A stretch of DNA of 16,598 bases from Erysipelotrichaceae bacterium (GCA_021442745.1 JABUSI010000182.1:1-16598); one strand, 5' to 3'; shown: positions 1-7,871, counted from the stretch's first letter. Notes: generated by a model not told the origin, from the letters alone. Numbers and translations are program-made.

Positions 1-696
1 AATGACTGTGCCAATTTTTTCTCCGTGAATAACTCTGGCAAAGTTATTCATATCGTTCATATTAAATACGATCAGGTCGACTTTGTTATCCATGCACATG
101 GAGATAGCGGTCGTATCCATGACTTGCAATCCTTTTTCGATAATTTCCATATACGTCAGATCGTCGTATTTGACTGCATCCGGATTCTTCTTCGGATCGT
201 CGCTGTATACGCCGTCAACACCGTTTTTCGCTACAAGGATTACCTCCGCCTTGACCTCTGATGCCCGCAATGCAGCCGTTGTATCCGTTGAGAAGAACGG
301 GCTTCCTGTACCGGCTCCGAAAATTACAATACGACCTTTTTCCAGATGACGTACGGCTCTTCTCTGAATATACGGTTCCGCAACCTTATTCATTTCAATG
401 GCAGTCTGCACCCGTGTAGATACTCCGAGTTTTTCCAAAGCATTCTGTACTGCCAGTGCATTGATTACGGTAGCCAGCATTCCCATGTTGTCTACCTGTA
501 TCCGGTCCATATTCAACTCTTCGGCAAACTTACCGCGGATGAAATTTCCCCCTCCGACTACAATGGCGATTTCCACACCTTCATCATGAATTTCTTTCAG
601 TTTCAAAGCTAATTCGGACAAAACCGTCGGACTGAAAATTTTCCCTTCGCCGGACAATGCTTCCCCGCTTAACTTAATCAAGACTCTCTTGTACAT
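1..696 (-). CDS. pyrH: UMP kinase (uridylate kinase), 3' end cut by window edge
   Basis: Phosphorylates UMP to UDP with ATP, the step that commits pyrimidines to nucleic acid synthesis; the bacterial enzyme is a cytosolic hexamer of the amino-acid-kinase fold. Translating from 696 gives 232 residues without a stop, beginning MYKRVLIKLSGEAL. Visible motifs are the phosphate loop KLSGEA (about 8-13), VGGGNFIRG (47-55), the FGAGTGSPFFSTDT segment (about 126-139) and NGVDGVYSDDP (158-168). The family is usually about 236-240 residues, so only the last few codons are missing. The start is supported by an AAAGGAA ribosome binding site just upstream. It follows tsf, as in Bacillus (rpsB-tsf-pyrH-frr), but a terminator-like hairpin and a good promoter lie between the two, so it can be transcribed on its own. 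Confidence 0.97.
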   Translation of the reverse strand, partial: MYKRVLIKLSGEALSGEGKIFSPTVLSELALKLKEIHDEGVEIAIVVGGGNFIRGKFAEELNMDRIQVDNMGMLATVINALAVQNALEKLGVSTRVQTAIEMNKVAEPYIQRRAVRHLEKGRIVIFGAGTGSPFFSTDTTAALRASEVKAEVILVAKNGVDGVYSDDPKKNPDAVKYDDLTYMEIIEKGLQVMDTTAISMCMDNKVDLIVFNMNDMNNFARVIHGEKIGTVI

Positions 697-723
697 GATA
701 TTATTTCCTTTCATCTCTACAAT

Positions 724-752
724 ATTATACTGAAATGATGCTGTAAATACAA
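724..752 (-). promoter_or_regulatory. Probable sigma-A promoter of pyrH
   Basis: On the minus strand a perfect -10 box TATAAT (724-729) is preceded after exactly 17 nt by TTGTAT (747-752) as -35. It sits about 30 nt upstream of the pyrH start and directly downstream of the tsf terminator hairpin, so pyrH has a way to be expressed independently of rpsB-tsf. The same -35 sequence, TTGTAT, is used by the rplS promoter in this window. Sequence match only; no transcription start data. Confidence 0.7.
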
Positions 753-754
753 TT

Positions 755-779
755 AAAAAAGCCATCCGAATGAATGGCT
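755..779 (-). terminator. Intrinsic terminator after tsf
   Basis: In the minus-strand transcript AGCCAT and ATGGCT pair around an 8-nt loop (arms 760-765 and 774-779) and the 3' side runs into six Us (755-760 on the plus strand as A). It lies about 22 nt after the tsf stop and ends just before the pyrH -35 box. The stem is only 6 bp, so termination is probably partial. Confidence 0.65.
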
Positions 780-801
780 CTTTCTTAAACTTTCCTTAAG
801 A

Positions 802-1686
802 CTACTTAAAAGCGTTTGCTACTTCTTCTGCGAAGTTTTCCTGACGCTTTTCAATACCTTCACCGACAGTGTAGCGATACATTGCTTTTACGCTTGCACC
901 GACAGACTTCAGATATTGTCCGACTTTCTGGCCCTGGTCCATGAAATAGATCTGGTCCATCAGGCAGATTTCCTGTAAAGACTTGCTGACACGTCCTTCG
1001 ACGATACCTGCCAGTACCTTTTCCGGCTTACTTGCCAAGGAAGGATCGTTCTTTACGATTTCCATCTGAACATGACGTTCTTTTTCGACTACTTCAGCAG
1101 GCATTGCATCACGGGATACATATTCCGGCTTCATGGAAGCAACCTGCATTGCCATAAACTTAGCAACTTCTGCATTTTCAGGAGTTACTACTGTAACAGC
1201 AACAATCTTACCGCCATTGTGTGCATATACACCGAAGCATTCCCCGTCAGCCTTTTCAATCAACTGGAACCGACGCAACGTAATCTTTTCACCGATTGTA
1301 GCAGTTTCGTTTACGATAATATCGTTTACTGTCTGACCGTCTACATCAATTGCCAGAGCAGCATCCAAATCAGCAGGCTTGTTAGCCAAAATAGCATTGG
1401 CAATTGTATTCAAACCGGTCAAAAACATTTCATTCTTAGCAACGAAGTCTGTTTCAGAGTTCATTTCTACCATGCATGCCCAGTTTCCGTCGGTTACAAC
1501 CTTTGCCAAACCTTCAGCAGCAATTCTTCCGGCTTTCTTGGCAGCCTTGGAAATACCCTTTTCACGAAGCCATTCAGAAGCCTTAGTCAAATCACCGTCG
1601 CATTCTGTCAATGCCTTCTTGCAATCCATCATACCGGCTCCGGTCATTTCACGAAGCTCTTTTACCATTGCAGCAGTAATTGCCAT
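802..1686 (-). CDS. tsf: Translation elongation factor Ts
   Basis: Guanine-nucleotide exchange factor that recycles EF-Tu-GDP to EF-Tu-GTP during translation elongation. The 294-residue product has the normal family length. The N-terminal UBA-like domain is clear (VKELREMTGAGMMDCKKAL, residues about 8-26), followed by the TDFVAKN signature (79-85) that contacts EF-Tu, then the dimerisation/core domain. The start is fixed by AGGAGG at a good distance. It lies 18 nt downstream of rpsB and is surely co-transcribed with it, the usual rpsB-tsf pair. A hairpin with a U tract follows the stop codon. Confidence 0.98.
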   Translation of the reverse strand: MAITAAMVKELREMTGAGMMDCKKALTECDGDLTKASEWLREKGISKAAKKAGRIAAEGLAKVVTDGNWACMVEMNSETDFVAKNEMFLTGLNTIANAILANKPADLDAALAIDVDGQTVNDIIVNETATIGEKITLRRFQLIEKADGECFGVYAHNGGKIVAVTVVTPENAEVAKFMAMQVASMKPEYVSRDAMPAEVVEKERHVQMEIVKNDPSLASKPEKVLAGIVEGRVSKSLQEICLMDQIYFMDQGQKVGQYLKSVGASVKAMYRYTVGEGIEKRQENFAEEVANAFK

Positions 1687-1704
1687 GTGTATGTTCCTCC
1701 TAAA

Positions 1705-2631
1705 TTACTCAGCTTGTGCTGGTTCAGCAACAGGTGCCTTTTCTTCAGCAGCAGGTGCTTTTTCTTCTGTGTTCTTGTTGTTTCTGTTGAAAGGTCTGCG
1801 GAATTCACGATTGTTCTGACGCTGACGTCTTTCTTCCATACGTGCACGTCTTCTTCTTTCGTTTTCCTGATTCTGTTCGTCAACATTAATGATAACATCA
1901 CTCATTGTAACTTCAGGCAATTCATCAGCCGTGTAAGCAACAGACAATACGCCGCCCTTTGCTTCCACGATAGCGTCTGCCATCAAAGAAACCAACAGTT
2001 TGATAGAACGAGCTGCATCATCGTTACCCGGAATCGGATAATCAACCATACCAGGATCACAGTTTGTATCACAGATACCGAATACAGGGATACCCAGTTT
2101 CTTAGCTTCTGCAACTGCGATATTTTCTTCGTTTGGTTCAACTACGAATACGGCATCCGGTAACTTCTTCATTTCCTTGATACCACCCAGGAAGTTTTCC
2201 AGACGGGAAGCTTCCTTACGGATTAATACAACTTCCTTCTTAGGATAGTTATTGATGCTTCCGGTTTCTTCCATCTGTTCGATTTCCAGTAATCTCTTGA
2301 TACGCTTCTGGATTGTACGGAAGTTTGTCAAAGTTCCACCCAGCCAACGTTGATTTACGTAGAATGATCCGGAACGTAATGCTTCTTCCAAAACAACCTG
2401 TTGAGCCTGACGCTTTGTTCCTACGAACAAAACCTTTCCGCCCTTTTCAGCGATACCCTTCATAGCAGCATAAGCTGTTTCCAGGTATTCCTGTGTTTTT
2501 TCCAAATTGATAATGTACACACCGTTCTTTGCGGTGTAAATGTTTGGTTTCATTTTCGGATTCCATCTTCTTGTTAAGTGACCGAAATGAACGCCAGCTT
2601 CCAAAAGTTTTCTCATCGTAACAACTGACAT
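1705..2631 (-). CDS. rpsB: Ribosomal protein S2 with long charged C-terminal tail
   Basis: Small-subunit ribosomal protein S2, which assembles late and helps recruit S1-like proteins and hold the platform of the 30S. The chosen start at 2631 (MSVVTMRKLLEAGVHFGHLT) has AGGAGG 8 nt upstream and matches the family N-terminus; an in-frame upstream ATG at 2691 would add 20 residues and lies inside the leader. Typical S2 motifs are GVHFGH (13-18), RWNPKM (22-27), the YVNQRWLGGTLTNF block (91-104) and PDAVFVVEP (158-166). The protein is 308 residues, about 60 longer than E. coli or Bacillus S2. The extra part is an Arg/Gln/Asn-rich basic stretch (about 258-286) followed by an acidic Ala/Pro/Glu tail with a repeated EEKAP unit (289-308). 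First gene of rpsB-tsf. Confidence 0.98.
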   Translation of the reverse strand: MSVVTMRKLLEAGVHFGHLTRRWNPKMKPNIYTAKNGVYIINLEKTQEYLETAYAAMKGIAEKGGKVLFVGTKRQAQQVVLEEALRSGSFYVNQRWLGGTLTNFRTIQKRIKRLLEIEQMEETGSINNYPKKEVVLIRKEASRLENFLGGIKEMKKLPDAVFVVEPNEENIAVAEAKKLGIPVFGICDTNCDPGMVDYPIPGNDDAARSIKLLVSLMADAIVEAKGGVLSVAYTADELPEVTMSDVIINVDEQNQENERRRRARMEERRQRQNNREFRRPFNRNNKNTEEKAPAAEEKAPVAEPAQAE

Positions 2632-2752
2632 TTTTAAGTCCTCCTTTTCCGTTGTGTCCTCCATCATTTCCAACAGCAATAACCTAAACAAAGTTTAAGC
2701 ACGGATTGCTGAATCCATGATGTGCGATGTGCATCACAAAAGATGCCGTTTA
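2632..2752 (-). promoter_or_regulatory. Structured 5' leader of rpsB (possible autoregulatory site)
   Basis: About 115-120 nt separate the predicted transcription start from the rpsB ATG, long for a simple leader. It contains a hairpin: GGATT/AATCC arms (2703-2707 and 2712-2716) around a tetraloop, extended by GCAC/GTGC (2699-2702 and 2722-2725) past a 5-nt bulge. An alternative TGATG/CATCA pairing (2718-2722 with 2732-2736) would compete with the outer stem. Autogenous leaders for S2 are known in bacteria; that this is one is inference from length and structure only. The leader ends in AGGAGG (2640-2645). Confidence 0.4.
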
Positions 2753-2754
2753 AT

Positions 2755-2783
2755 AGTATAAAACAATATCGGCAAAACTACAA
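2755..2783 (-). promoter_or_regulatory. Probable sigma-A promoter of rpsB-tsf
   Basis: Minus-strand TTGTAG (2778-2783) and TATACT (2755-2760) are separated by exactly 17 nt. The position fits a promoter for rpsB with a leader of about 115-120 nt. The -35 box lies in the loop of the hairpin that follows xerC, and one hairpin arm forms part of the spacer. Confidence 0.65.
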
Positions 2784-2809
2784 CAGTAATTTGTCTCATC
2801 TTGCCGATA
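2767..2809 (-). terminator. Hairpin after xerC, possible terminator overlapping the rpsB promoter
   Basis: Perfect 9-bp arms TATCGGCAA / TTGCCGATA (2767-2775 and 2801-2809) lie just after the xerC stop, with a 25-nt loop, and the minus-strand transcript continues into TTGTTTTATA. The U tract is imperfect and the loop is long, so terminator strength is uncertain. The element shares its DNA with the rpsB promoter. Confidence 0.45.
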
Positions 2810-2815
2810 ATATCG

Positions 2816-3709
2816 TTATTTTTTCGCTCTCGGATGGGCGGCACGGTAAGTCTTCATCATATGGTCAACACTTACATGCGTATAAATCTGCGTTGTGGAC
2901 AGATTTTCGTGTCCCAGCAGTTCCTGCACGGTTCGCAAATCACAGCCGTTATCCAGTAAATGAGTTGCAAAACTGTGACGAAGCATATGCGGATGGACGA
3001 TTGTGTGCAAGTTGGCATTTCTGGACTCTTCCTCCAGAATATACTGAATCGCCCGGGTTGACATCGGTTTTCCTTTCGCATTCAGCAAAAGAATATCTTC
3101 CCGACTGTTTCTGACAATCATGTACTCGCGAATCAAATCCCGCAGTTCAGCATAGAACGGAATCATCCGTACTTTCGAACCTTTACCTACTACCCGTAAT
3201 ACCATCGAAGTCAGATCGATATCGGAAATCCGTAACGTAACCAGTTCCGATACCCGAAGTCCGCATCCGTACAGCAATTCAATGGCCAGCCGATTCCGTA
3301 AACCGTTGTTTTTGTTGAGATCCACGCTTTCCAGCAAGGCATTCACTTCATCCACAAACAGAAATTCCGGCAACCGTTTCGGAATTTTCGGTGACTTTAT
3401 AGCCACAAACGGATTGGCGGGAAGATCAAGAATGGTATTCAGATAGGAATAAAACGAACGCAAAGCACTTAACGTCCTGGCTATCGAACGGGAAGATAAC
3501 TGTGTCTGAGTATCGGATCCCAAGCGTAACTCACTGATATAGGACTGAATCAGATACCGGTCAACATCTTCCGGCTTTTCAATTCCTTCCCGGTCCATAA
3601 ACGCATAAAACCGCCGGATATCCCGTTCATACGCCTGTGCGGTATGAAGTGAACCCGAATGTTCAAACTTTACGCGTTGTATAAACCCTTCCAGCAATTC
3701 TTCTTTCAT
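2816..3709 (-). CDS. xerC: Tyrosine recombinase XerC
   Basis: Site-specific tyrosine recombinase of the Xer type, which resolves chromosome dimers at dif sites near the terminus. At 297 residues it has normal length: an N-terminal SAM-like core-binding domain (about 1-90) and a C-terminal catalytic domain. All catalytic residues can be placed: R152 in GLRVSEL, K176 in GKGSK, H241 and R244 in HPHMLRHSFATH, H267 in LLGHENL, and nucleophile Y276 in IYTHVS. The start overlaps the trmFO stop by 4 nt (ATGA) with AAAGGAA upstream. The order topA-trmFO-xerC is the conserved Bacillota arrangement where this gene is called codV/xerC, which favours a housekeeping Xer over a mobile-element integrase. No hslUV or codY follows, unlike Bacillus. 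Confidence 0.95.
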   Translation of the reverse strand: MKEELLEGFIQRVKFEHSGSLHTAQAYERDIRRFYAFMDREGIEKPEDVDRYLIQSYISELRLGSDTQTQLSSRSIARTLSALRSFYSYLNTILDLPANPFVAIKSPKIPKRLPEFLFVDEVNALLESVDLNKNNGLRNRLAIELLYGCGLRVSELVTLRISDIDLTSMVLRVVGKGSKVRMIPFYAELRDLIREYMIVRNSREDILLLNAKGKPMSTRAIQYILEEESRNANLHTIVHPHMLRHSFATHLLDNGCDLRTVQELLGHENLSTTQIYTHVSVDHMMKTYRAAHPRAKK

Positions 3710-4992
3710 AACGTTTCCTTTATGGACTGAATAATCGGTAATGACTGTCTGGCATACGCTTCTTTACGACCCTGTTTCCGGACGGTATCACTTAACCGCA
3801 TAATACCGAAATTCGCATTCATCGGTTGAAACCAATTTGGATTGGCATGGGTAATATAATCTGCCATAGCCCCGATCATTGTTGTGTTCGGGAAGACCAC
3901 CGGTTCTTTCCCTTCCAGATACAACGCCATATTCAGCCCGGCAACCAGACCGGATCCGGCCGATTCGATATACCCCTCCACTCCGGTCATCTGACCGGCA
4001 AAGAACACATCATCGGATACCGTACTCTGATATGTCGGCTTTAAAGATTTCGGAGCACACAGATACGTATTCCGATGCATTACACCGTAACGCACGATTT
4101 CGCAATGTTCCAGTCCCGGAATCATCTGCAGAATACGCTTTTGTTCTCCCCACAGCAAATGTGTCTGAAAGCCGACGATGTTATATAAAGTATCATTTGC
4201 GTCATCCTGACGTAACTGTACCACGGCATACGGCCTTACACCGTCTTTTTCCAGTCCGACCGGTTTCATCGGTCCGAACAGAAGCGTCTTCATCCCGCGC
4301 TTTGCCATTACTTCAAACGGCATGCATCCTTCAAAATAAATTTCTTTTTCAAACTCATGCGTCTGTGCAGTCTTTGCGCCGATCAGTTCCCTGTAAAACA
4401 CTTCAAACTCTTCTTTCGTCATCGGGCAATTGATGTAATCCGCATCACCCTTGTCATACCTTGATTTATAGTATGCCTTCGTAAAGTCAATTGATTCCTT
4501 GGTGACAATCGGGGCTGCCGCATCGTAGAAATAGAACCGGTCCGTTTTCAGGAAATCCTGAACGGATTGCGCAAATCTGCCGTCGGTCAGAGGACCCGTT
4601 GCCACAATTACCGGTCCTTCCGGCAATTCGGTAACTTCTTCATGTACTACCGTGACACCCGGAAGACTGGAAATGGTTTCCGTTAAATCTTTCGCAAACC
4701 CTTCCCGGTCTACCGCCAGTGCACTACCAGCCGGCAAACGATGTTTATCAGCCGTTTTCATAATGATACTGTCAAGTTGGCGCATCTCTTCCTTCAGCAA
4801 GCCGACGGCATTGGTCAGTGCGTCAGAACGCAAGGAATTTGAACAAACCAATTCCCCGAAATATCCGGTTTTGTGTGCCGGAGTCATCGCAACCGGTCGC
4901 ATTTCATGAAGAATGACTTCATGCTTCCGTTTTACCAGCTGCCACGTTGCTTCACACCCGGCTAATCCTGCTCCGATTACGTGTACTTTCAT
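3706..4992 (-). CDS. trmFO: Folate/FAD-dependent tRNA U54 methyltransferase TrmFO
   Basis: Flavoenzyme that makes 5-methyluridine at position 54 of the tRNA T-loop using methylenetetrahydrofolate as carbon donor and FADH2 as reductant. The 428-residue protein opens with a dinucleotide-binding GAGLAG (7-12). It retains the GELVCSNSLR motif with C50 and the FEGCMPFE motif with C223, which correspond to the two functional cysteines described for the Bacillus enzyme. The C-terminal FAD-binding segment GVEGYIESAGSGLVAG is intact. It overlaps topA upstream and xerC downstream by 4 nt each (ATGA), so the three are translationally coupled, as is usual in Bacillota (older name gid). Confidence 0.97.
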   Translation of the reverse strand: MKVHVIGAGLAGCEATWQLVKRKHEVILHEMRPVAMTPAHKTGYFGELVCSNSLRSDALTNAVGLLKEEMRQLDSIIMKTADKHRLPAGSALAVDREGFAKDLTETISSLPGVTVVHEEVTELPEGPVIVATGPLTDGRFAQSVQDFLKTDRFYFYDAAAPIVTKESIDFTKAYYKSRYDKGDADYINCPMTKEEFEVFYRELIGAKTAQTHEFEKEIYFEGCMPFEVMAKRGMKTLLFGPMKPVGLEKDGVRPYAVVQLRQDDANDTLYNIVGFQTHLLWGEQKRILQMIPGLEHCEIVRYGVMHRNTYLCAPKSLKPTYQSTVSDDVFFAGQMTGVEGYIESAGSGLVAGLNMALYLEGKEPVVFPNTTMIGAMADYITHANPNWFQPMNANFGIMRLSDTVRKQGRKEAYARQSLPIIQSIKETL

Positions 4993-7007
4993 GATTTACT
5001 CTTCTTTCTGCCCTTGAATACCCGAGGACTGGACTGATCGTTTTCGATATACCGGCATTTCGGAAATGCCGAACATCCGAAGAAATAGTTACCGTAACGG
5101 CTCTTGCGCCGTAACAAAGCCGCACCGCATTCCGGACAGACTTTATCGGTTACTTCCGGCTGTTCCTTTTCCGGTTTTTCCAACGGACTGGTGTACTTGC
5201 AAGCGGGATAATTGCTGCAGGAAATGAACTTACCGAACCTTCCCTGCCGGATTACCAGGTCATGACCGCATTCCGGACACAATTCTCCGGTCTTCTCCAG
5301 TTCCTTCTTTTCCATATTTTTATATGCATCATCAACCAATGGTTCAAAATCCTTCCAGAACGCTTTCAGTATTACAATGCTTTCCTGGTTTCCTTCGGCA
5401 ATGTAATCCAGATCGTTTTCCATTGCCGCAGTATACTTCACGTTAATGATGCTGCTGAAAAACTCATTCAGCTTACGGCTTGTCAGGTCACCTTGCTCCG
5501 TCGGAATGAAAACTTTTGTCTTGGAACCGTCACTGGCTTTTTCCAGAGAAACGTAACCTCTGTCCTGGATTGTCTTGATGATTGTCGCATACGTAGACGG
5601 TCTTCCGATTCCATATTCTTCCATCGCCTTGATCAGACGGGATTCAGAATACCGCAAAGGAGGTTCCGTAAAATGTTGTTTCGGTTCAACCTTTACTGCA
5701 TCCAGTGTCATACCATCCTGCAATGCCGGCAGAATTTCATCTTTGTTGGACTCATATTTCTCATAGACTTTCAGATAACCGTCAAAAGCCAGTTCCTTAC
5801 CGTTTGCCACGTAATCGTATCCGTTAGAGGAAATAACAGCCGTTACGGTATCAAACCTGGCATCTGACATTAACGCCGCCAATGCACGGTAATAGATAAA
5901 AGAATACAGTTTGTATTCATCATTTGTTAAATCGCCTTTGATTTCTTCCGGAATCATGGCTAAGTCCGTAGGACGAATGGCTTCATGTGCATCCTGCGCG
6001 GAATCCTTGTTCTTCATCGCATAATAACCGGTGTAATTCTTACCGTACCGTTCGGTAATGACTTCCTTCGCCTGTGCCATAAATACGTCAGACAACCGCA
6101 AGGAATCCGTACGCATATACGTAATCAGACCGGTAGGTTCCCCATGAATTTCCACACCTTCATACAGTTTCTGAGCCACTGTCATGGTTTTACTGGAACT
6201 GAATCCCAGTTTTGTGTTGGCTTCCTGTTGTAACGTAGAAGTAATGAACGGTGGACGCGGTCCTTTCCCTTTTACCTGCCTTTTCAGGGACGTTACGGTA
6301 AACGGATTCGTACTTCCCGATACGGCAGCATTGGCTTCTTCCTCATTGGACAATACCGCTTTTTTGCCGTTGATTCTGGTAAGTTCCGCTGTAAACGTCT
6401 TGGAAGACACTTTAAAAGCCGCAGAAACCGTCCAGTATTCTTCCGGAACAAACGCTTTGATTTCATCTTCCCTGTCCACAATCAGCTTCAACGCAACCGA
6501 TTGTACTCTTCCTGCCGATTTACTCTTAATCTTGGAATTCAGCAATTTGGACAGTTTAAAACCGATAATACGGTCCAGAATTCTTCTGGTTTCCTGCGAA
6601 TGAACCATATCCATATCAATGGTTCTCGGATGATTGAATGCTTCTTTGATGGCCGGTTTGGTGATTTCATGGAACTCGATCCGCTTTGTCGTATCGATAT
6701 CCAGTCCCAGTTCTCTTGCCAGATGCCAGGAAATCGCTTCTCCTTCCCGGTCAGCATCGGTTGCCAGATATACTTCATCGGCTTCTTTTACCTTTTTCTT
6801 CAAGTCGCGGACAACATCCTTTTTATCCGAATTCAGCACGTAAGTCGCTTTAAAATCATTCTCAATATCAACACCGAGACCGCCTTTTCCGGTTGTTGCC
6901 AGATCGCATATATGCCCTTTGCTGGACTGCACGTCAAAGTCGGATCCCAGATACTTTCCGATTGTCTTTGTCTTTGTCGGAGATTCCACAATAACCAATT
7001 GTTTCAT
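4989..7007 (-). CDS. topA: DNA topoisomerase I
   Basis: Type IA topoisomerase that relaxes negative supercoils behind RNA polymerase. The start at 7007 (MKQLVIVESPTKTKTIG) has GAAGGAAG 8 nt upstream; an in-frame ATG at 7061 would add 18 unconserved residues and overlap dprA. The protein has 672 residues. The Toprim domain shows VIVESPTK (5-12) and DADREGE (84-90). The core has SAGRVQS (164-170), and the catalytic tyrosine is Y297 in LITYMRTDSLRLS. Two four-cysteine zinc ribbons close the protein (about 577-605 and 624-652), each with CPECG, followed by a basic tail. It is 50 nt inside the dprA end region and coupled to trmFO by ATGA. Confidence 0.97.
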   Translation of the reverse strand: MKQLVIVESPTKTKTIGKYLGSDFDVQSSKGHICDLATTGKGGLGVDIENDFKATYVLNSDKKDVVRDLKKKVKEADEVYLATDADREGEAISWHLARELGLDIDTTKRIEFHEITKPAIKEAFNHPRTIDMDMVHSQETRRILDRIIGFKLSKLLNSKIKSKSAGRVQSVALKLIVDREDEIKAFVPEEYWTVSAAFKVSSKTFTAELTRINGKKAVLSNEEEANAAVSGSTNPFTVTSLKRQVKGKGPRPPFITSTLQQEANTKLGFSSSKTMTVAQKLYEGVEIHGEPTGLITYMRTDSLRLSDVFMAQAKEVITERYGKNYTGYYAMKNKDSAQDAHEAIRPTDLAMIPEEIKGDLTNDEYKLYSFIYYRALAALMSDARFDTVTAVISSNGYDYVANGKELAFDGYLKVYEKYESNKDEILPALQDGMTLDAVKVEPKQHFTEPPLRYSESRLIKAMEEYGIGRPSTYATIIKTIQDRGYVSLEKASDGSKTKVFIPTEQGDLTSRKLNEFFSSIINVKYTAAMENDLDYIAEGNQESIVILKAFWKDFEPLVDDAYKNMEKKELEKTGELCPECGHDLVIRQGRFGKFISCSNYPACKYTSPLEKPEKEQPEVTDKVCPECGAALLRRKSRYGNYFFGCSAFPKCRYIENDQSSPRVFKGRKKSKS

Positions 7008-7057
7008 CGTATTCACTTCCTTCAATTTCAAAAATGTATTACACATCCATCGATTTG

Positions 7058-7795
7058 TCAAAACTTTTTTGCTGCCAGTTCTTCCAAATCATCCTTATTA
7101 TATATGACGTTTGCCCCCTGACTGATTAACAGATTGCATCCTTCACCATACACGTCATACAAAGGATGAACAACCGTATATACTTCTTTTCCCAGTTCCA
7201 GAGCCGCATTGACACTGACCATACTTCCACCTTGTTTTACGCAGCTGGGCACAACAAGAAAATCCCCCAAAGCTGCAATAATCCGGTTACGAAACGGAAA
7301 ATGATACTTCTGTGGCCGTACACCCTGAGGGTATTCGCTGATCAGCAGTTGTTCCTTCTTCATCCGTTCGTATAACGATGCATTCTGCAACGGATACACG
7401 ATATCCAGTCCGTTTCCCAAAACCCCGATGGAATGACGGCTGTATGTGTGGGCAATGGCATCAATACCTTTCGCCATTCCGGATACAATTACCCGACGGG
7501 AGTTATACCGGACAACTTCCTTTGTGCAGAATTCCCCATAGGCATCATACACCCGTGAACCGACAACGGCACAGGTCTCTTTATGTAACAGGTTCGGATC
7601 ACCTTCATAAAACAATACCCATGGAGGGTCTTTTAATTCCAGAAGGCGTTTCGGATACTCTTTGTCCAGAATGGTGATATGGTTCTGGACCGGCTTTGTG
7701 ACCGAATACGGTTCGTTGTTTTCCAAAGCAGATGTAATTTTATTGTAATCACCCTGATACTTCAGGGCATAGGCATACAGTTGTTCACGGTTCAT
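7058..7795 (-). CDS. dprA: DNA processing protein DprA (minimal form)
   Basis: Loads RecA onto incoming single-stranded DNA during natural transformation. The 245-residue protein is essentially the Rossmann-fold core: VVGSR (77-81), SGMAKGID (105-112), GNGLDIVYP (127-135), SEYP (153-156), FPFRNRIIA (166-174), QGGSM (188-192) and a C-terminal GEGCNLLISQGA segment. It ends soon after that point, so the C-terminal winged-helix domain present in many homologues is missing, and the N-terminal SAM-like region is short. Bacillus DprA is about 300 residues. The start has GGAGG 8 nt upstream. It follows an rnhB terminator and directly precedes topA, the usual Bacillota neighbour. A role with the comG operon found elsewhere in this window is likely. 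Confidence 0.93.
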   Translation of the reverse strand: MNREQLYAYALKYQGDYNKITSALENNEPYSVTKPVQNHITILDKEYPKRLLELKDPPWVLFYEGDPNLLHKETCAVVGSRVYDAYGEFCTKEVVRYNSRRVIVSGMAKGIDAIAHTYSRHSIGVLGNGLDIVYPLQNASLYERMKKEQLLISEYPQGVRPQKYHFPFRNRIIAALGDFLVVPSCVKQGGSMVSVNAALELGKEVYTVVHPLYDVYGEGCNLLISQGANVIYNKDDLEELAAKKF

Positions 7796-7845
7796 TTTCT
7801 TCGCCTCCGTGTTTTCTATATGTTCTGCCCTGCAGGATTCCTAAA

Positions 7846-7871
7846 GAAAAATAGCCACGAAAAGTGACTAT
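7846..7871 (-). terminator. Intrinsic terminator at the end of rnhB
   Basis: Minus-strand ATAGTCAC and GTGGCTAT (arms 7864-7871 and 7851-7858) form an 8-bp stem with one G-U pair and a 5-nt loop, followed by TTTTTC. The rnhB stop codon TAG lies inside the first arm. It separates the rplS-rnhB run from dprA; no convincing promoter is visible in the 50 nt before dprA. Confidence 0.75.

Noticed and set aside
1072..2163. 363-codon plus-strand open frame antisense to tsf and rpsB
   Set aside because: Its composition (rich in Cys, Ser, His, Phe) and lack of any domain are typical of a mirror frame of well-used codons; tsf and rpsB on the other strand are certain.
2632..2691. Upstream in-frame ATG at 2691 as the start of rpsB
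   Set aside because: The added 20 residues are not S2-like, and AGGAGG sits correctly before 2631.
2722..3114. 130-codon plus-strand open frame antisense to the xerC 3' end
   Set aside because: No ribosome binding site or recognisable domain; the opposite strand carries a complete XerC catalytic domain.
2816..3709. Mobile-element integrase instead of housekeeping XerC
   Set aside because: The gene is coupled in the conserved topA-trmFO-xerC order and there are no attachment repeats, transposases or phage genes nearby.
7008..7061. Upstream in-frame ATG at 7061 as the start of topA
   Set aside because: The conserved N-terminus MKQLVIVESPTK begins at 7007 with its own binding site; the extra 18 residues are not conserved.
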